A stretch of 64,000 bases of DNA from Nocardioides gilvus (lineage in GTDB: Bacteria; Actinomycetota; Actinomycetes; Propionibacteriales; Nocardioidaceae), in the NCBI RefSeq assembly GCF_003194605.1, contig NZ_QHKY01000001.1, forward strand, positions 992,001 to 1,056,000, in the 5' to 3' direction. The position numbers and the translations under genes are program-made. Of this stretch, positions 43,527-52,924 are shown piece after piece. Below the pieces are notes generated by a model, which worked only from the letters and a program-made list of their open reading frames with translations, searched no databases and was not told the origin of the DNA. Every line of letters begins with the position of its first letter. Position 1 is the stretch's first letter.

Positions 43527-44768
43527 ATGACACGTGACGTGGGACACATCCCGGCAGGCATTCGAGTCGTCCGAATCGTCCGAATCGTCCGGGGCGTCCG
43601 AGTCGCTCGGGGGTTGGGCCGCCACGCTGTGCTGACCGGCGCCGTGCTGGGCACTCTCCTGCTCACTGGTTGCACGAACATCGGATTCGGGGGCGACGAC
43701 CCCGCTGAGCCCTCGGCAGCGCCCGCCACCCCGCCGCCCACCCTCAAGGCGGAGTGGTCGATCGCGGGCGTCAACTCCAACCCCGAGGCTGTCGGGGCGC
43801 ACCACTGGATGGCCTACCAGGCGATGACCTCCGGCATGGGGCGCAACATGTCCTCCAGCACGGGGCCCACTCTCCTGGTCGATGCCCGGACCGGCCGCAC
43901 CCACGCGCCGATGGTCGAGCCCGAACGCTTCCCCTGCCTCACCCCCTCGCAGATCTCCGACGACGGGATCGTGCCGATCTTCTGGTCCACATACACCCAA
44001 GATCCCGGCGGGTCGACCCAGACCGAGAGCTGCAACCGCGTCACCGTGCTGGACGCCGACACCGGCAAGACGCTGTGGCGTGACGACGCGCTCGACCTGT
44101 TCGGACTCGCGCCCGAGCGCGCCGTGGGGGCGGACGAACGTACGGTTGCCGTGGTCGACGCGCGCGGCCGCAGCCGATGCTTCGCAGCACGCACCGGGGC
44201 TCCGCAGCCCGACGACGAGGCGGCGTGCGTTGACCTGAGCGACCGGCTCACCCACGCCGACCTCCCCCCGCTCGTCGACGCCGACGGCGAGCCCGCCCCG
44301 CTGGCGAAGCCATGGACCTACGCCTACGAGCCCGCCATCGTCGAGATCGGCCGCAACGACGAGGTGCTGCTCGCGAGGGCCCGGATCGACCGCGAGGGAG
44401 AGATGGAGGGCAACCGTTGGGGGATCAGGGCTCACGATCTCAAGACCGGAGAAACCCTCTGGAAGGACGACGACCTGACGCTGGACCCGCACGACGGGGA
44501 TGCCTGGGGCCGCGACGAGACCTACTTCGTCGCGCCGTCCGGAGTCGTACGAGTCTCGTACGAGCACACCGAGGACATCGAGGACAGCAGCAGGACCCCG
44601 ATGGTGCTGACCGCCGTGGACCCGCAGACCGGCAAGGACCTCAAGCCGATCGCCCGCATCGAGGGGGCATGGTTCAACCACCAGTTCGGCGACATGATGG
44701 TGGCCCTGACGAACCAGCAGTACGGGATGAAGTCAAGGATCTCGGGGTTCGAACTGCCCACCTGGTGA
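43527..44768 (+). CDS. PQQ-like propeller lipoprotein, paralogue 2
   Basis: A 413-residue paralogue of the preceding gene. The signal segment is preceded by an Arg/Val-rich run (RIVRIVRGVRVARG) and ends in lipobox LLTGC. Shared blocks include LKAEWSIAG, LLVDARTGRTH, TGETLWKDDDLT, WGRDETYFVAPSG and the identical end ISGFELPTW. Differences concentrate in the middle blades. CATACT lies 6 nt before the ATG. The tandem copy including promoter indicates local duplication followed by divergence. Confidence 0.75.
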   Translation: MTRDVGHIPAGIRVVRIVRIVRGVRVARGLGRHAVLTGAVLGTLLLTGCTNIGFGGDDPAEPSAAPATPPPTLKAEWSIAGVNSNPEAVGAHHWMAYQAMTSGMGRNMSSSTGPTLLVDARTGRTHAPMVEPERFPCLTPSQISDDGIVPIFWSTYTQDPGGSTQTESCNRVTVLDADTGKTLWRDDALDLFGLAPERAVGADERTVAVVDARGRSRCFAARTGAPQPDDEAACVDLSDRLTHADLPPLVDADGEPAPLAKPWTYAYEPAIVEIGRNDEVLLARARIDREGEMEGNRWGIRAHDLKTGETLWKDDDLTLDPHDGDAWGRDETYFVAPSGVVRVSYEHTEDIEDSSRTPMVLTAVDPQTGKDLKPIARIEGAWFNHQFGDMMVALTNQQYGMKSRISGFELPTW

Positions 44769-44811
44769 GGTGACGCCGACGTCACCCTGCGGTCCGCGGG
44801 CTGGCGTCACC
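44769..44811. terminator. Inverted repeat between convergent genes
   Basis: GGTGACGCC and GGCGTCACC are 9-bp arms separated by 25 nt; the right arm overlaps the purM stop codon. Likely terminator for both genes. Confidence 0.5.
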
Positions 44812-45877
44812 AGCCGGGGTGCTGACCCGTCAACGTGACCTTGCCGGCGTCGGCCCCGTCGGCGGCACGGACCTCGCCGGCCACCCAGGCGTGGATCCCG
44901 AACTCCTCGAGCCCGGCGATCGCGGCGTCGACGTCGCCCGGGGCCGTGAGCGAGACCATGCCGACACCCTGGTTGAGTGTGGCCTCGAGATCACCCTGGG
45001 CGATGCTGCCCACGCGGCGTACGAGGTCGAAGATCGGCTGCGGAGTCCAGGTGGTGCGGTCCACGACGGCCGTCAACTCGGCCGGCATCACGCGCTCCAG
45101 GTTGGCCGCCAGACCACCGCCGGTGACGTGGGACAGGGCATGGGTCTCGGTGCGCTTCGCGAGGTCGAGGCAGGCCTTGGCATAGATCCGCGTCGGCACC
45201 AGGAGCTCCTGGCCCAGCGTCGTGCCGAGCTCGTCGACGTGCCTGTCCAGCTCCCACTTCGCGGAGTTGAGCAGCACGTGGCGCACCAGCGAGTAGCCGT
45301 TGGAGTGCAACCCGGAGGCTTCCATGGCGATCACCACGTCGCCGACCCGGACCCGTTCGGCCCCCAGCAGGTCGTCGGCCTCGACGACACCGGTGGCCGC
45401 GCCCGCCACGTCGTACTCGTCGGCGGCAAGGAGCCCCGGGTGCTCCGCGGTCTCGCCGCCCACCAGGGCGGTGCCGGCCAGCACGCAGGCCTCAGCGATG
45501 CCCTTGACGATCGCGGCAATGCGCTCGGGCACCACCTTGCCGGTCGCGATGTAGTCGGTCATGAAGAGCGGCTCGGCGCCACAGACCACGAGGTCGTCGA
45601 CGACCATGCCGACCAGGTCGTGGCCGATGGTGTCGTGGATGTCCATCTTCTGGGCGATGGCGACCTTGGTGCCGACACCGTCGGTCGAGGTCGCGAGCAA
45701 GGGGCGCTTGTACGCGGTGAGCGCGGAGGCGTCGAAGAGTCCGGCGAAGCCGCCCAGGCCGCCCAGCATCTCGGGGCGACGCGCCTTCTCGATCCACTCC
45801 TTCATCAGGTCGATCGCGCGGTCGGCCGCCTCGATGTCGACGCCGGCGGCGGCGTAGGCGTTGGTTGCGTCGTTCAC
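44807..45877 (-). CDS. purM: Phosphoribosylformylglycinamidine cyclo-ligase
   Basis: A 356-residue enzyme making AIR from FGAM and ATP. The start NDATNAYAAAGVDIEAAD and STDGVGTKVAIAQKMD are standard, as are GMVVDDLVVCGAEPLFMTDY, LVGGETAEHPG and HVTGGGLAANLERV. It lies downstream of purF on the same strand. Confidence 0.96.
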   Translation of the reverse strand: MNDATNAYAAAGVDIEAADRAIDLMKEWIEKARRPEMLGGLGGFAGLFDASALTAYKRPLLATSTDGVGTKVAIAQKMDIHDTIGHDLVGMVVDDLVVCGAEPLFMTDYIATGKVVPERIAAIVKGIAEACVLAGTALVGGETAEHPGLLAADEYDVAGAATGVVEADDLLGAERVRVGDVVIAMEASGLHSNGYSLVRHVLLNSAKWELDRHVDELGTTLGQELLVPTRIYAKACLDLAKRTETHALSHVTGGGLAANLERVMPAELTAVVDRTTWTPQPIFDLVRRVGSIAQGDLEATLNQGVGMVSLTAPGDVDAAIAGLEEFGIHAWVAGEVRAADGADAGKVTLTGQHPGW

Positions 45878-45940
45878 GAGTTGCTCCTGGAAGGCATGGG
45901 GGTCAACAGGGAGGTCAGGGTGGTCATCTGCGCTGGACGG

Positions 45941-45987
45941 TCAGGGTCGCTCGGTGATCAGGGTCGCTCGGTGATCAGGGTCGCTCG
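45941..45987. repeat. Tandem 17-bp repeat at the purF 3' end
   Basis: The unit TCAGGGTCGCTCGGTGA starts at 45941, 45958 and 45975 (third copy partial). The third copy contains the purF stop codon, so loss or gain of units would change the C-terminus only by the last residues. Confidence 0.8.
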
Positions 45988-47549
45988 AGCGCGTCACTCG
46001 CGCCGGCGCCCGCCAGGGAGGCAGCCAGACCGTCCACGTCCCCGGTGGTGGTGCCGTTGAACGTCAGCGACAACTGCTCCTGCTCCAGCACACCCTTGCC
46101 GCCGAGGACGGGGTCGGGCAGCGGGATCGGGTACTCGCCGTCGAAGCAGGCCCGGCAGAGGTTCTGCTTCGGCACCGTGGTGGCGTCGACGAGGTCCTCG
46201 AGGTCGATGTAGGCGAGCGAGTCCGCGTCGATCGACCGCATGATCTCGTCGTTGTTCAGACCGTTGGCGATCAATTCGGCGCGGGTCGCGAAGTCGATGC
46301 CGTAGAAGCAGGGCCACTTCACCGGCGGTGAGGAGATGCGTACGTGCACCTCGCGAGCGCCGGCCTCGCGCAACATCCGGATCAGGGCGCGCTGGGTGTT
46401 GCCGCGGACGATGGAGTCGTCGACCACCACCAGGCGCTTGCCCTCGATGACGTCGCGCAACGGATTGAGCTTGAGCCGGATGCCGAGCTGGCGGATCGTC
46501 TGCGACGGCTGGATGAACGTACGCCCGACGTAGGAGTTCTTGACCAGGCCGACGCCGTACGGGATGCCCGACTCCTCCGCGTAACCGATGGCGGAGGGCG
46601 TCCCCGACTCCGGCACCGGGATGACCAGGTCGGCGTCCGCTGGGAATTCACGCGCCAGACGGCGACCGATCTCCACGCGGACGCTGTGCACCCGCTGGTC
46701 GTTCATCAAGGTGTCGGGACGCGCAAGGTAGACGAACTCGAAGAGGCAGTGCTTGGGCGCGGCCTCGGCGAAGCGGCTCGTACGCAGGCCGTCCGCGTCC
46801 ACGGCGATCATCTCGCCGGGCTCGATCTCACGGATGAAGGAGGCGCCGACGATGTCGAGGGCCGCGGTCTCTGAGGCCACGACCCAACCGCGCTCGAGGC
46901 GCCCCAGGACCAGTGGGCGGATGCCCTGGGGGTCGCGGGCCGCGTAGAGGGTGTGCTCGTCCATCCAGACGAAGGAGAAGGCACCCTTCACCTGCGGCAA
47001 CAGCTCGAGGGCGCGCTCCTCGACGGTCATGCCGGGGTGGTGGGCCAGCAGGGCAGTAACGACGCTGGTGTCGTTGGTCGAGACCGGCATGCGCGGGTCT
47101 GCGTCGTCGGTGTTGGCCAGCATCTCGGCCAGGTCAGCGGTGTTGGTCAGGTTGCCGTTGTGGGCCAGCGCGAGGGACCCGTGGGCCGTCGGGTGGAAGG
47201 TCGGCTGGGCGTTGTGCCACGTGCTCGCGCCGGTGGTGGAGTAGCGGGCGTGGCCGACGGCGAGATGACCCTTCAGCGACTCCAACGTCGCGTCGTCGAA
47301 GACCTGGGAGACGAGACCCATGTCCTTGTAGACGAGGATCTGCTTGCCGTTGCTGACCGCGATGCCGGCCGATTCCTGGCCGCGGTGCTGCAGGGCGTAA
47401 ATGCCGAAGTAGGTGAGTTTGGAGACGTCCTCACCGGGCGCCCAGACACCGAAGACGCCACAGGCGTCCTGGGGACCTTGGTCCTGAGGATCGATGGCGG
47501 CCGACAGTCTCCCGTCGCCGCCCTTGCGCACATTGCTGGCCTGGCCCAC
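45975..47549 (-). CDS. purF: Amidophosphoribosyltransferase
   Basis: A 524-residue enzyme catalysing the first committed step of purine synthesis. The catalytic cysteine follows a propeptide (QDACGVFGV) that must be cleaved; QHRGQESAGIAV belongs to the glutaminase domain, and VVVDDSIVRGNTQ is the PRPP loop. Fe-S type cysteines (CFYGIDFATRAEL, NLCRACFDGEYP) are present. The GTG at 47549 is chosen because TACACT lies 6 nt before it with no ribosome site, a leaderless start. Confidence 0.95.
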   Translation of the reverse strand: MGQASNVRKGGDGRLSAAIDPQDQGPQDACGVFGVWAPGEDVSKLTYFGIYALQHRGQESAGIAVSNGKQILVYKDMGLVSQVFDDATLESLKGHLAVGHARYSTTGASTWHNAQPTFHPTAHGSLALAHNGNLTNTADLAEMLANTDDADPRMPVSTNDTSVVTALLAHHPGMTVEERALELLPQVKGAFSFVWMDEHTLYAARDPQGIRPLVLGRLERGWVVASETAALDIVGASFIREIEPGEMIAVDADGLRTSRFAEAAPKHCLFEFVYLARPDTLMNDQRVHSVRVEIGRRLAREFPADADLVIPVPESGTPSAIGYAEESGIPYGVGLVKNSYVGRTFIQPSQTIRQLGIRLKLNPLRDVIEGKRLVVVDDSIVRGNTQRALIRMLREAGAREVHVRISSPPVKWPCFYGIDFATRAELIANGLNNDEIMRSIDADSLAYIDLEDLVDATTVPKQNLCRACFDGEYPIPLPDPVLGGKGVLEQEQLSLTFNGTTTGDVDGLAASLAGAGASDALERP

Positions 47550-47555
47550 ACGGAG

Positions 47556-47561
47556 AGTGTA
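47556..47561 (-). promoter_or_regulatory. Leaderless -10 element of purF
   Basis: TACACT on the minus strand, followed by six bases and the GTG start codon of purF. Confidence 0.6.
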
Positions 47562-47751
47562 CGGCGCCGTGGGCACCACTGCTTCCGCCGTACGCTGCTG
47601 CTGAACACCACTGGATGATTTTGCAAGAGGGATAACACAAATTGGGTACGCGGCGGTGGGGAGCCCCGCTACTCTGATTGAGACAGACCGGGTAGGGAAT
47701 GTTCGGGTAGCACGCCCGAGCACACCGGAGCGAGGGGGGAGGTGCTGCGCA

Positions 47752-49500
47752 ATGCCAATGACGGACCGTGATCCGATCTTCGTCGACACTCTCGACACGA
47801 TCCTCACCAGCGTGACCGACCTCCTCGGGTTCGAGGTTGCCTCGATCAGCCTCGTGAACGCATCAGGAATGATGGAGACCGTTGCGGTCGCCGGCGACGA
47901 GCAGGCCCGCAGCGCCCTCATGGGACACCTGGTCGAGGTCGACCAGGTCGCCGAAGAGCTCCTCAAGGCCGAGCACTGGGGCCCCTTGCGCTTCATCTCG
48001 CACGACAAGCTCGAGATCCCGCCCGAGGAGCTCGCCTGGGTCCCCGTCAACCTCGAGGCGAGCGACGACCCCAACCGCTGGCACCCGTACGACCTGCTGG
48101 TCGCACCGTTGTACGACAGCGAGGAGCAGTTGCGCGCGCTGATCTCGGTGGACTCCCCCGTCGACGGGCTGCGCCCGGCGGGCGCACGACTGAGCGAGCT
48201 CGAGAAGTTCATCATCCAGACCCGGCCGGCAGTGCTCAACGTGATCGAGCGCGCCGAGCTGGCTGCGCAGGTACGTCTGGCCGACGCCGCGCGTCTCGTC
48301 GTACGGGAGGCCAGCTCAGAGCTCTCGATCGAGCGGATCCTCGAGGTCACGCAGACAGCCGTGACGCGGTGCTTCGACGCCTTCGGCATGTGGATCCAGG
48401 CCTTCGACCAGGACGGTGAAGGTCAGAACATCGTCCACGCCTCCAACGGCGCCGACATCCGCCTGACCGACGAGCTGCGTCGCATCGCTCGGGTAGCGGC
48501 GCGGATGATGTGGGATCTGCAGGACGTCGGCGTGCTGGCCGACACGCTTCCCTCGGTGGGGGTGCTGACCTCCGAGCAGGAGGAGGCGATCTTCTCCTTC
48601 ATGCGCACCATCGGCGTGACGTCGATGCTCTTCATCCCGCTCGGCGCGGGCAAGGAGTGCCTGGGCAACCTCGTCCTGACCCGTCGCGGTGGGCGGATCA
48701 ACTGGAGCGAGACCGAGAAGCGCGTCGCGCTGGACATCGGGCACGACCTCGGTCGCGCCCTGCTCAACGCTCGCTCCTTCGAGCGGGAGCGTCGCCTGGT
48801 CGAGGAGCTGCGCGAGTTGGACAGCTACAAGTCCAACCTGATCGCCACCCTCTCCCACGAGCTGAAGAACCCCCTGACCTCGATCCTCGGCCACGCCGAG
48901 ATGCTCGAGGCCACCCCCGAGCTGAGCCGCTCCGCCCGCAACTCGGTCTCCTCGGTGGAGCGGGGAGCCGCGCGGATGCAACGCATCATCGAGGACCTGC
49001 TGACCTTGGCCCATGCGGGTGACCCGCACGCGCCGTTCGCCCCGGTCGCGGTCGACCTGCGCGCGTCGGTGCTCGACACGATCGACATGCTCCGCGTCAC
49101 GATCAACCGCAAGAACCTGCAGGTCGACGTCGACGCCAGCGACGAGGCCTTCAAGGTGTTCGCCGAGCCCGAGGGCATCGACCGCATCCTCGCCAACCTG
49201 ATCTCGAACGCGGCGAAGTACACCGCTGAGGGCGGCAAGATCACGGTGAGCCTGCGCCAGGGCCCCAGAAACGTACGTCTCGACGTCTCCGACACCGGTC
49301 TGGGGATCTCCGAGATCGACCAGGCGAACCTCTTCAACGAGTTCTTCCGCTCCACCAACCCCGCAGCCGTGGCCCTGCCCGGCACCGGACTGGGGCTCGC
49401 GATCGTGAAGCGCATCGTCGAGCGGCACAACGGCCGGATCACGTTCGAGTCCCAGCTGGGCAAGGGCACGACCTTCAGCGTGGTCCTGCCGCGCAACTGA
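47752..49500 (+). CDS. GAF-domain sensor histidine kinase
   Basis: A 582-residue cytoplasmic kinase. Two GAF-like sensor modules fill about residues 1-165 and 185-345; then HisKA with SHELKNPLTSILGHAEML (His369) and HATPase with NLISNAAKY, DTGLGIS and GTGLGLAIVKR. No membrane helix and no adjacent response regulator, so it is an orphan. GGGGAGG precedes the ATG at 47752. Signal unknown. Confidence 0.88.
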   Translation: MPMTDRDPIFVDTLDTILTSVTDLLGFEVASISLVNASGMMETVAVAGDEQARSALMGHLVEVDQVAEELLKAEHWGPLRFISHDKLEIPPEELAWVPVNLEASDDPNRWHPYDLLVAPLYDSEEQLRALISVDSPVDGLRPAGARLSELEKFIIQTRPAVLNVIERAELAAQVRLADAARLVVREASSELSIERILEVTQTAVTRCFDAFGMWIQAFDQDGEGQNIVHASNGADIRLTDELRRIARVAARMMWDLQDVGVLADTLPSVGVLTSEQEEAIFSFMRTIGVTSMLFIPLGAGKECLGNLVLTRRGGRINWSETEKRVALDIGHDLGRALLNARSFERERRLVEELRELDSYKSNLIATLSHELKNPLTSILGHAEMLEATPELSRSARNSVSSVERGAARMQRIIEDLLTLAHAGDPHAPFAPVAVDLRASVLDTIDMLRVTINRKNLQVDVDASDEAFKVFAEPEGIDRILANLISNAAKYTAEGGKITVSLRQGPRNVRLDVSDTGLGISEIDQANLFNEFFRSTNPAAVALPGTGLGLAIVKRIVERHNGRITFESQLGKGTTFSVVLPRN

Positions 49501-49601
49501 CGGGCTTTTACCCTGTCAAGCAGAAATGCGGGCACGTTTGGCAAAATCTCGTCATTCGAACTGGCGAGTAACCCCTCTTGTGGAACCCTGCGCTGTTCCC
49601 C

Positions 49602-49607
49602 TACGGT
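49602..49607 (+). promoter_or_regulatory. Promoter of first Tat-substrate gene
   Basis: TTGTGG (49578-49583) and TACGGT (49602-49607) are separated by 18 nt, a plausible sigma-70-type promoter, leaving a leader of about 85 nt before the ATG. Confidence 0.4.
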
Positions 49608-49701
49608 GCTTCTCAGTGTCTTAAGTCACAGGCCGGAGAGGGCGCGCTACATCGTGTTGCGCGGCCGGTCGCATGCACCGCATATCGGGAGGGAACCCCA
49701 C

Positions 49702-50358
49702 ATGTCTGAATTCACGCCGAACCGGCGCACAGTTATCCGCACCGCTGCTTGGTCAGCGCCGGTCGTCGCCGTTGCTGCTGCGTCGCCTGCCTTCGCCACG
49801 ACCCCGCCCGCCGGCGAGGTCACGTACCAGACGGTCAACAAGCGTTTCGTCTTCCACCCGACGCTGGGCGGCGCGCCGTTGACCACCGTCGACATCCTGG
49901 TCGATGTCGAGGCGCGAGTTCCGCTCGAAGTTCCCGCGGGCCTGGTTGCCGACCCGGCGCAGACGGTTTCCACCGTGACGATCCCCGCCCTGCTCGTGGG
50001 CATCATTGCCGGCCCCCTGGGCGATGGGTCCGGCCCGCCGGCAGAGGTTGGCGGAACGTCGACCTCCACGTCGCGCCTGAGCGGAACCATCTCGCTCGAC
50101 TCGATCACTCCGCTGACCATCGACAGGGCCCCTTGGCCCGCTGGCGGCGGCGACCTGGTCACGATCGCTCGCGGTACCGGCGCCGAGGCGCTCCCCGTCC
50201 CGGCTGGTCTCAGCGGCCCCGTCACCATCACGCTGCAGCCGCCGGTTTCGGAGCTGCAGGGCTACGCGGCGGACGGCACCGCTCTCGGGGTCTACGCCTC
50301 CGCGCTGGCCCCGAAGGCTGGTCAGGACTACACGATCGCGACCTTCAACATCGTCTGA
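49702..50358 (+). CDS. Tat-exported small protein, paralogue 1
   Basis: A 218-residue secreted protein. The signal is PNRRTVIRTAAWSAPVVAVA ending in SPAFA, with the twin Arg of the Tat pathway. The mature part is Thr/Pro/Val-rich and beta-like with no Cys and no enzymatic motif. GGGAGGGAA lies before the ATG. A second gene downstream has almost the same signal but a different mature domain. Confidence 0.75.
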   Translation: MSEFTPNRRTVIRTAAWSAPVVAVAAASPAFATTPPAGEVTYQTVNKRFVFHPTLGGAPLTTVDILVDVEARVPLEVPAGLVADPAQTVSTVTIPALLVGIIAGPLGDGSGPPAEVGGTSTSTSRLSGTISLDSITPLTIDRAPWPAGGGDLVTIARGTGAEALPVPAGLSGPVTITLQPPVSELQGYAADGTALGVYASALAPKAGQDYTIATFNIV

Positions 50359-50375
50359 TCGCAAACAGTCACTAC

Positions 50376-50410
50376 AGAACGCCCGACCGGGATCCCCGGT
50401 CGGGCGTTCT
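50376..50410 (+). terminator. Terminator after Tat paralogue 1
   Basis: AGAACGCCCGACCGGG and its exact complement with a 3-nt loop, a 16-bp stem, followed by GCCTTT. Confidence 0.8.
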
Positions 50411-50496
50411 GCCTTTCCGGTGCGGTGTCGTCATCCGCAACACGGGCACCCCCTCAGTACGCGCTTCGCCGCCTCCAGGCAGCCCAGGCGTCACCT

Positions 50497-50518
50497 GAAC
50501 CCCCGCCACGGCGGGGGT
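50497..50518 (+). terminator. Second hairpin in the Tat-pair intergenic region
   Basis: AACCCCCGCC and GGCGGGGGTT pair around AC, then TCCTGCGTTT. It insulates the second gene from upstream transcription. Confidence 0.65.
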
Positions 50519-50640
50519 TTCCTGCGTTTCACCAGTGTTAAGACTTCGGCTCCAGGACAGTTCGTCCCGGAAAAGGGTTGACCCCGGCTCGTAGTATAGA
50601 GAATATATGAGAGATTCCCGTCATCCTCCGGAGGAACCTC

Positions 50641-51210
50641 ATGACCCGTCCCACCCCGAACCGCCGCACGGTCATACGCACCGCTGCCTGGTCCATCCCC
50701 GTCGTTTCCGTCGCTGCCGCGGCTCCCGCGTTCGCCACGACTCCGCCCACCGGTCCAGCACCGGACCTGAGCCTGTCCAACCGTCAGGCCGGAAACGTCC
50801 GGCTCGGGACCACCGGCGGTGACACAGTCGTCGTCGTGTCCGCGCCCCAGTTCGTGAACACCGGAGGCGCCGCCGCCACCGGCGTGATCATGACCGTGAC
50901 GTCGGACGTCCCGATCACCGGCTATGACTTGACTCTTCCCTTCGGTCCGATCAGCCCGCAGGGCACCGCCAGCAATGGCATCGCGGTCGCAGGTGTCGGC
51001 ACCACGGAGGTGGAGATCTCCTTCGACCTGCCGTTCTTCGGCACGTACGACCTACAGGCCCCCGTGGCGCCGGCGACCCAGACGCAGATGACGATGTTCG
51101 TCAGCAGCCTCTTCTACTACGAAGGGGCTGCGCCCACGAGCCTCGTCTTCTCGGCCGTCGCCAAGAACGGTGGTGCGCCAGGAGCCTGGACGGTCGTCGT
51201 CCCGGTGTAG
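50641..51210 (+). CDS. Tat-exported small protein, paralogue 2
   Basis: A 189-residue secreted protein whose signal (PNRRTVIRTAAWSIPVVSVA, then APAFATTPP) matches the upstream gene almost residue for residue, while the mature part differs (beta-rich, GTTEVEISFDLPFFGTYDL). GGAGGA precedes the ATG. The mature domain may be a conserved-fold surface or signalling protein; I cannot assign it. Confidence 0.75.
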   Translation: MTRPTPNRRTVIRTAAWSIPVVSVAAAAPAFATTPPTGPAPDLSLSNRQAGNVRLGTTGGDTVVVVSAPQFVNTGGAAATGVIMTVTSDVPITGYDLTLPFGPISPQGTASNGIAVAGVGTTEVEISFDLPFFGTYDLQAPVAPATQTQMTMFVSSLFYYEGAAPTSLVFSAVAKNGGAPGAWTVVVPV

Positions 51211-51220
51211 TCACCCCGCA

Positions 51221-51261
51221 ATCGAGCGAGCCCCCGCAGTCAGCGCGGGGGCTCGCTCGAT
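51221..51261. terminator. Bidirectional terminator
   Basis: ATCGAGCGAGCCCCCGC and its exact complement form a 17-bp stem with a 7-nt loop, followed by TT; it separates Tat paralogue 2 from the convergent dipeptidase. Confidence 0.85.
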
Positions 51262-51294
51262 TTCCGGACAGGGGGCCGGCACGGCCTCCGGGGG

Positions 51295-52638
51295 TCAGCC
51301 CTGCGCCAGGTTGCGCAGCAACAGCGTCTCGGCGAGCAGGACCTTCTCCCACTCAGCCAGGTGCAACCCCTCGTTCGCCCCGTGCGCCCGGGTGTCGGGG
51401 TCCTCGACGCCGGTGACCAGGACGCTGGCCTCGGGGAATGTCTCGAGGAACTCGGCGATGAACGGGATCGAACCGCCCACGCCCATGTCGACCGGCTGCG
51501 ACCCGTCCCAGGCCTCGGTGAAGGCGGCGCGCGCCGCGTCGTAGGCAGGACCGGTGGCGTCGATCGCGGTGGCCTCCCCCGCGTCGACCAACGTCACGGA
51601 GAATTCCGCACCCCATGGCACGTGCTTCGCGACGTGGGCCTCCAGACAGGCGAAGGCGTTGGCGCCGTTGTCGCCGGGAGCGATCCGCAGGCTGACCTTC
51701 GCCCGCGCCGACGGCACCAGGGTGTTCGAGGCGCCGTCGACCTGGGGAGCGTCCAGACCGGTGATGCTCAGGGCAGGTTTGGTCCACAGCCGCTCCACGG
51801 CCGAGCCCGAGCCCATCCACTCGATGCCGGGCACGGCCCCGGACTCGGCCCGCAGACGCTCCTCCGGGTAGTCGACGTCGGCGGCGGGACCGGCGTACAA
51901 GCCCTCGATGGCCAGGTTGCCGGCGTCGTCGTGAAAACTGGCGATGACCCGTGACAGTGCGATCAGGGCGTCGGGGGCCAGGCCTCCCCACATGCCGGAG
52001 TGGACGGCGTGGGTCAACGTACGGACCTCGACGTCGGCACGCACCAGACCGCGCAGGCTGGTGGTGAGGGCGGGGACCCCGATGTCCCAGTTGCCGGAGT
52101 CGGCGATCACGATGACGTCGGCCGCGAGCTCGTCGCGGTGCGCCTGGAGCAGCGCGGGGAGTGAGTCCGAACCGGTCTCCTCCTCGCCCTCGACGAAGAC
52201 GACGAGCGTGACCGGCAGGTCGTCACCGTACGCGCGCGCAGCCGCGAGGTGGGTGACGATCCCGGCCTTGTCGTCGGCGGTGCCGCGGCCGTACAGGCGC
52301 TCCCCACGCTCGGTGGGCTCCCAGGGCGCGGAGTCCCAGTCGGCGTGGTCGTTCTCCGGCTGCACGTCGTGGTGGGCGTAGAGCAGCACGGTCGGCGCGC
52401 CGGCCGGGCCCTCCTTGCGGGCGATGACGGCGGGCGCGGACCCGTCGTCGTTGCCCGAGACGATGCGGGCGGTGAAGCCCTCCGCGGCGAACAGGTCGCG
52501 TACGGCCTCGGCGCTGCGTTGCACCTCGCCGGCGCGGGCCGGGTCGGCGCTGACGGACTGGATCCGTACGAGATCCTCCAGGTCGGCGCGCAGGCCGGGA
52601 AGGAGTTCGGTGATGCGGGCGCGCAACTGCTCAGTCAT
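51295..52638 (-). CDS. M20-family dipeptidase
   Basis: A 447-residue metallopeptidase. Zinc-site motifs are YAHHDVQPEND, YGRGTADDKAG and FVEGEEETGS; the dimerisation lid occupies the middle, and HGANEGLHLAEW is the last zinc-ligand region. It probably cleaves dipeptides or acylated amino acids in the cytosol. The ATG at 52638 (MTEQ) is favoured over one nine bases upstream because TAGTGT lies 7 nt before it. Confidence 0.92.
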   Translation of the reverse strand: MTEQLRARITELLPGLRADLEDLVRIQSVSADPARAGEVQRSAEAVRDLFAAEGFTARIVSGNDDGSAPAVIARKEGPAGAPTVLLYAHHDVQPENDHADWDSAPWEPTERGERLYGRGTADDKAGIVTHLAAARAYGDDLPVTLVVFVEGEEETGSDSLPALLQAHRDELAADVIVIADSGNWDIGVPALTTSLRGLVRADVEVRTLTHAVHSGMWGGLAPDALIALSRVIASFHDDAGNLAIEGLYAGPAADVDYPEERLRAESGAVPGIEWMGSGSAVERLWTKPALSITGLDAPQVDGASNTLVPSARAKVSLRIAPGDNGANAFACLEAHVAKHVPWGAEFSVTLVDAGEATAIDATGPAYDAARAAFTEAWDGSQPVDMGVGGSIPFIAEFLETFPEASVLVTGVEDPDTRAHGANEGLHLAEWEKVLLAETLLLRNLAQG

Positions 52639-52667
52639 GCTCGCCACACTAACCGCGGCCCTCGCAG

Positions 52668-52907
52668 GACGTCATGGCTGGTGGTCGCCCCGACGACCGG
52701 AGGTGATGACGCCCCAAGGCCCCACCCGCCAGACGTCATCACGAGCGATCGCTCCCACAACCGGAGGTGATGACGTCCCAAGGCCCCACCCGCCGGACGT
52801 CATCACGAGCGATCGCTCCCACGACCGGAGGCGATGACGTCCCAGGGCCCCACCCGGCGGACGTCATCACGAGCGATCGCTCCCACGACCGGAGGCGATG
52901 ACGTCCC
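52668..52907. repeat. Four tandem 64-bp intergenic palindromic repeats
   Basis: Units begin at 52668, 52732, 52796 and 52860, a strict 64-bp period. Units 2-4 have outer arms GACGTCATCAC with GTGATGACGTC or GCGATGACGTC and an inner self-complementary GAGCGATCGCTC. The first unit differs in its inner part (GGTCGCCCCGACGACC), resembling the copies at 4319 and 63698. Not a CRISPR array: the interval between repeats is conserved, not unique. Confidence 0.88.
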
Positions 52908-52924
52908 GGTGGTGAGCCGAGCAG

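Noticed and set aside
45975..48389. Minus-strand frame extending purF to 804 residues
   Set aside because: The extension is antisense to the histidine kinase and Ser/Arg-rich; purF begins at the GTG with a leaderless promoter.
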